A DNA stretch of 14,909 bases from an uncultured Clostridia bacterium (GTDB lineage: Bacteria; Bacillota; Clostridia; UMGS1810). This document shows, piece after piece, positions 11,937-14,909 of the stretch (positions are counted from its first letter, which is position 1; each line of letters opens with the position of its first letter). Below the pieces are notes generated by a model. That model was not told the DNA's origin and ran no database searches. It was given only the letters and a program-made list of their open reading frames with translations. The translations under genes were made by a program, and so were the position numbers. Where the stretch lies: contig CALGRC010000159.1 of NCBI GenBank assembly GCA_937959315.1, forward strand, positions 1 through 14,909, in the 5' to 3' direction.

Positions 11937-12964
11937 TAGCGGTTCATTTCGCTTTGTGGGCCGTTCGATTTATGCGCGGTGATGATATCAAGGATTTCAT
12001 CGATATCACAGGCGGACATATCGCCGCTGATGGTATTTTTTACGGCCGACATGGCATTCCCGATTTCCAGTGCCTGCTGGATATCGCCAGTTTGTAAAAT
12101 GCCATATAGGACGCCTGCTAAATAGGCATCACCGCTTCCAATGCGGTCTACCACTTCGATATCGTGATAGGGTGCTTCGCTGAAAAATTGGTTGTTGTAG
12201 TACAGCTTGGAAGTGAAGCTATGCCGTGTAGGGCTTAAAACTGTGCGCATGGTAGTTGCCACAATTTTGCAGCCGTAAGAGTTGGCATACCCTTGCATAA
12301 TATCCTCAAGTTTACCGGTACGCTGGAGCATTCTTCGCGAAGTTTCTTCGGATACAAACAGGATATCTACCAATGGCAGGATTTGCTCGACTGTATTCCT
12401 TGCAGCCTGTTCATTCCAAAGGGAAGCACGGTAGTTGACGTCAAAGGATATGGCTGCGCCGTGCGCTTTGAACTGCCGTATCATTTCAAAAGCTGTTTGT
12501 TTGAGCGGTTCGCCAAGCGCCAGTGATATACCGCTGATATGGAATACACGCGTTTTATCATAAATGGAAGGGTCAATTTCATCAATGGTAAGCGTGGACA
12601 TAGAGGATGCGGAGCGGTCATAGATAACAGAAGATTTTCGCGGATAAGCTCCGCTTTCGTAATAATAAAGGCCTAACCGCTTGGCGGGGGATGTGTCGTA
12701 TACAATATAGTCGTCACTGACATTGCCGTAGCGGATTTTATTCCGGATGAAATGGCCAATTTTATTTTCGGGCAGTTTGGTGATGATGGCAGAACGGATA
12801 CCAAGCATAGCTGCGCCCGATACGACGTTAAGTTCTGAACCGCCGGCATTTTTGACAAATGTTTCGCTGTTTGAAATCAGTTCTTTCCCAGTTGGGGATA
12901 AGCGGAGCATGACCTCGCCCAGCCCAATTAAGTCAAATTCCTTTTTTTCCGCAATGAAATTCAT
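11936..12964 (-). CDS. PfkB-family sugar kinase, 2-keto-3-deoxygluconate kinase-like
   Basis: A ribokinase-fold sugar kinase of 342 aa. The first PfkB signature region is GGSELNVVSGAAMLG (41-55). DVNYRASLW (175-183) resembles the DxNxRxxLW of KDG kinases. The second signature DRIGSGDAYLAG (273-284) holds the anion hole and catalytic base Asp279. Full length for the family. KdgK-type enzymes phosphorylate 2-keto-3-deoxygluconate in uronate and Entner-Doudoroff-related routes, but substrate assignment inside PfkB is unsafe without neighbours, and no aldolase or uronate gene lies here. GGAGGTG precedes the ATG at 12964. The open frame up to 13030 extends through the promoter and is not used. It appears to be a single-gene transcript. 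Confidence 0.88.
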   Translation of the reverse strand: MNFIAEKKEFDLIGLGEVMLRLSPTGKELISNSETFVKNAGGSELNVVSGAAMLGIRSAIITKLPENKIGHFIRNKIRYGNVSDDYIVYDTSPAKRLGLYYYESGAYPRKSSVIYDRSASSMSTLTIDEIDPSIYDKTRVFHISGISLALGEPLKQTAFEMIRQFKAHGAAISFDVNYRASLWNEQAARNTVEQILPLVDILFVSEETSRRMLQRTGKLEDIMQGYANSYGCKIVATTMRTVLSPTRHSFTSKLYYNNQFFSEAPYHDIEVVDRIGSGDAYLAGVLYGILQTGDIQQALEIGNAMSAVKNTISGDMSACDIDEILDIITAHKSNGPQSEMNR

Positions 12965-12997
12965 GTATACACCTCCATGATTTAATAGGGTATTACT

Positions 12998-13026
12998 ATT
13001 ATACCGTGAATTGCCGCTGTTTTCAA
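12998..13026 (-). promoter_or_regulatory. Sigma-A-type promoter of the sugar kinase
   Basis: On the minus strand TTGAAA (13026-13021), a 17-bp spacer and a perfect TATAAT (13003-12998), 33 bp upstream of the start codon. Confidence 0.82.
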
Positions 13027-13040
13027 GCACAAAGCTGTGT

Positions 13041-13080
13041 ATAAAAAGGAAAGGGCTGTGGAAGTTCCCCCACGGCCCTT
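13041..13080 (-). terminator. Intrinsic terminator of the kdp operon
   Basis: On the minus strand AAGGGCCGTGG pairs with CCACAGCCCTT (11 bp, one G-U) around an 8-base loop and is followed by TCCTTTTTAT. It lies about 130 bp past the kdpC stop. The 127 bp in between show no gene or clear structure. Confidence 0.8.
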
Positions 13081-13207
13081 AAAACTGCTTCCATATAGAT
13101 GAAGCTGTTGTTTTCAATCATTGGCAGAAAGAAAATAATACTTTCCAAAATTGCATCCGTACATATGATGCCACAAGCCGCAGCTTGATTTGGTGCCATC
13201 TTTCTGT

Positions 13208-13861
13208 TTAGAAAAGCCCCATCGCTTTCCCGATGTCAATATTTACTTCTACAACGTTTACCGTTTCATCACCAAAAACGCCTAAGAATTTGCCATCAGT
13301 ATGATTTTGGATGATTTCACGGACTTGGGTTTCATCCAATCCGGACGCTTTCACAATGCGCGGGACCTGGATCTCCGCGGATTCCGGAGAGATGTGCGGG
13401 TCAAGCCCTGAACCGGAAGCGGTCAGCAGGTCGGTCGGGATGTCTTCCCGTTTCACATCCGGGTTCTTTTCCAGGAAGTTGGCAATATCTGCTTCTACGC
13501 GTTCCACAAGGGCCGGGTTGGACGGCGCATAGTTGTTGGATCCGGAACCGATCCCGGGGAATTCTGTCCCATCGTTATATGTCTGCGTCCCGTCTTCGTT
13601 TTCCTGGTAAACATTATAATGATATGCGGAAGGGCGGCTCCACAGGTAATAGTCCTGTAAAAACTCCTGGCCCACATGTTCAGCGGCAACAGGCTTGCCA
13701 TCCACTTCAATCAAACTGCCGGCTGCCTGATATGGGAAAATCAGGGCGGAAATCCCGGACAAAAGCGCCGGGAAAGCCAATCCGCATATCAGCATCAGAA
13801 CGACAGACACAAGCACAGCCTGGCGGGCGCTGTGCAGAAATTTTTTAGTGCGTTCCTTCAT
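13208..13861 (-). CDS. kdpC: Potassium-transporting ATPase subunit KdpC
   Basis: KdpC is the single-pass subunit of the high-affinity potassium pump KdpFABC, needed for ATP-driven uptake when potassium is scarce. The 217-aa protein has one transmembrane helix near the N terminus (AVLVSVVLMLICGLAFPALLSGI, about 15-37), and then the outer domain with the family segments QDYYLWSRPSA, SGSNNYAPSNPAL, DLLTASGSGLDPHISPESA and GVFGDETVNVVEVN. All the usual KdpC blocks are present and the length is normal to slightly long. GGAGGG stands 8 bases before the ATG at 13861. The gene starts 15 bp after the kdpB stop codon, as expected in a kdpABC operon. No KdpDE regulators lie on the 3' side. Confidence 0.96.
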   Translation of the reverse strand: MKERTKKFLHSARQAVLVSVVLMLICGLAFPALLSGISALIFPYQAAGSLIEVDGKPVAAEHVGQEFLQDYYLWSRPSAYHYNVYQENEDGTQTYNDGTEFPGIGSGSNNYAPSNPALVERVEADIANFLEKNPDVKREDIPTDLLTASGSGLDPHISPESAEIQVPRIVKASGLDETQVREIIQNHTDGKFLGVFGDETVNVVEVNIDIGKAMGLF

Positions 13862-13876
13862 AAATCATACCCTCCT

Positions 13877-14909
13877 TTATAATCCAATACCAAGGCCCAG
13901 AAGTGTAATCAGCGGATGAATGATCATGTCTATGATTTTGATACCGACAAACGGCGTGATAATACCGCCGACACCAAAGATCATCATGTTGCGCAGCAAT
14001 GTTTTCCCGGAAGACATGGGGCGGTATTTGACGCCTTTCATCGCCAGTGGGATCAAGCACGGGATGATGATAGCATTGAATATCAACGCCGACAGGATTG
14101 CGCTGTACGGGGTTTCCAGGTGCATAATATTCAGCACGCCCAACTGCGGGATAGCCGACATAAACATTGCAGGGATGATCGCAAAGTACTTTGCGATATC
14201 GTTTGCAATGGAAAAGGTGGTTAAACTCCCGCGGGTAATCAGCAACTGTTTCCCGATTTCCACCACTTCCAAAATTTTGGTTGGGTCGGAATCCAAATCC
14301 ACCATGTTGGCAGCTTCTTTTGCCGCAGTCGTACCGCTGTTCATCGCCAACCCGACATTTGCCTGCGCCAAGGCCGGTGCGTCGTTTGTACCGTCCCCGG
14401 TCATCGCGACAATTTTCCCTTCCGCCTGCTCTTTCTTAATTACGTCAATTTTATCTTCCGGTTTGCATTCAGCGATAAATCCATCCACGCCTGCTTCTTT
14501 GGCAATGGTTGCTGCCGTCAGCGGGTTGTCGCCGGTACACATGATGGTCTTAATCCCGATGGCGCGCAGCCTTTCAAACCGTTCCACCATACCGGATTTC
14601 ACAGTATCCTTCAAATAAATCACACCCAGGATACGGTTGTTTTCACTGACAACCAGCGGGGTCCCTCCGAGCCCGGAAATCTTCTCCACCTGCTGGCGTA
14701 AATCTTTCGGGATTTGCCCGCCCTGTTCTTTTACATATGTTTCGATAGCGTCTGCGGCGCCTTTGCGGATTTTTGTCCCGTCCGGCAAATCCACGCCGCT
14801 CATCCGAGTCTGTGCCGTAAATTCAATGAAATTTGAACCAGCCGTTTCAGCACTGTGATCCCCCAAATTCCGGGCCAATTCCAAAGTGGATTTCCCTTCC
14901 GGCGTTTCA
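13877..14909 (-). CDS. kdpB: Potassium-transporting P-type ATPase subunit KdpB (5'-truncated by window edge)
   Basis: KdpB is the catalytic P-type ATPase subunit of KdpFABC. The window holds about the last 343 codons of a usual 680-700, open to the edge (ETPEGKSTLELARNLG is the first visible segment). Seen are the end of the nucleotide-binding domain (FIEFTAQTRMSGVDLPDGTKIRKG), the phosphorylation-domain TGDNPLTA, the hinge motif MTGDGTNDAPALAQANVGLAMNSGT, and the C-terminal membrane helices from about LLITRGSLTTFSIANDIAKYFAIIPAMF to the end. The phosphorylated DKTGT motif is outside the window. The KdpB-specific FSIANDIAKYF makes this KdpB rather than another metal P-type ATPase. kdpA would be expected upstream. 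Confidence 0.97.
   Translation of the reverse strand, partial: ETPEGKSTLELARNLGDHSAETAGSNFIEFTAQTRMSGVDLPDGTKIRKGAADAIETYVKEQGGQIPKDLRQQVEKISGLGGTPLVVSENNRILGVIYLKDTVKSGMVERFERLRAIGIKTIMCTGDNPLTAATIAKEAGVDGFIAECKPEDKIDVIKKEQAEGKIVAMTGDGTNDAPALAQANVGLAMNSGTTAAKEAANMVDLDSDPTKILEVVEIGKQLLITRGSLTTFSIANDIAKYFAIIPAMFMSAIPQLGVLNIMHLETPYSAILSALIFNAIIIPCLIPLAMKGVKYRPMSSGKTLLRNMMIFGVGGIITPFVGIKIIDMIIHPLITLLGLGIGL

Noticed and set aside
13920..14618. Long plus-strand open frame of 232 codons
   Set aside because: It is fully antisense to kdpB, which has unmistakable P-type ATPase motifs. It has no ribosome binding site and its composition is that of a reverse-strand shadow.
1..14909. CRISPR array, prophage or toxin-antitoxin module
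   Set aside because: No regularly spaced repeats, phage structural genes or paired small toxin/antitoxin frames were seen. The S24-like regulator alone is not evidence for a prophage.

Overview
The window looks like chromosomal DNA of a low-to-mid GC Gram-positive anaerobe, most likely a member of the Clostridia (Eubacteriales). Support comes from strong GGAGG-type ribosome binding sites, TTG/GTG starts, canonical TTGACA-17-TATAAT promoters, a SigB/SigF/SigG-type sigma factor, a processive-type diacylglycerol glycosyltransferase, and tiny Cys/Gly-rich membrane proteins of a kind seen in clostridia. No taxon-specific marker is present, so nothing finer can be said.

Layout. (a) 1-521: right end of an IS21-family insertion sequence, with the C-terminal part of its IstB helper ATPase. 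It has inserted into a nitroreductase gene, of which only the first 63 codons remain (522-710, minus). (b) 772-2452, minus: a DUF134/NifX-type fusion protein followed, with overlap, by a patatin-like phospholipase, read from a clear promoter at about 2.5 kb. (c) 2634-5276, plus, read from a divergent promoter: a single-pass membrane protein of unknown function, a sigma factor, and a DUF815 AAA+-type ATPase. A perfect 12-bp hairpin lies between the last two. (d) 8310-5273, minus: a tightly overlapping operon of a MGDG-synthase-like glycosyltransferase, the CCA-adding enzyme and an XRE/S24-like regulator. This operon converges on (c) with a 4-bp overlap of stop codons. (e) 8444-8984, plus: three consecutive microproteins (44, 49 and 58 aa), each a hydrophobic segment flanked by Cys-rich ends, each with its own strong ribosome binding site, behind a possible sporulation-type promoter. 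They end at a perfect 38-bp palindrome shared with the convergent gene. (f) 11618-9122, minus: a secreted or anchored protein of unknown function, then a long-chain acyl-CoA synthetase. (g) 11739-11811, minus: tRNA-Ala(CGC) with its own promoter and terminator. (h) 12964-11936, minus: a PfkB-family sugar kinase (KDG-kinase-like) with its own promoter and terminator. (i) 14909-13208, minus: the 3' end of a potassium-uptake kdp operon (kdpB partial, kdpC) with a terminator.

Functional links. The tRNA has no encoded CCA, so it depends on the CCA-adding enzyme in (d). The glycosyltransferase, patatin and acyl-CoA synthetase all act on lipids but are not in one operon. The least explained parts are the membrane protein/sigma factor/DUF815 cluster, the S24-like regulator that lacks the catalytic lysine, and the Cys-rich microprotein cluster.
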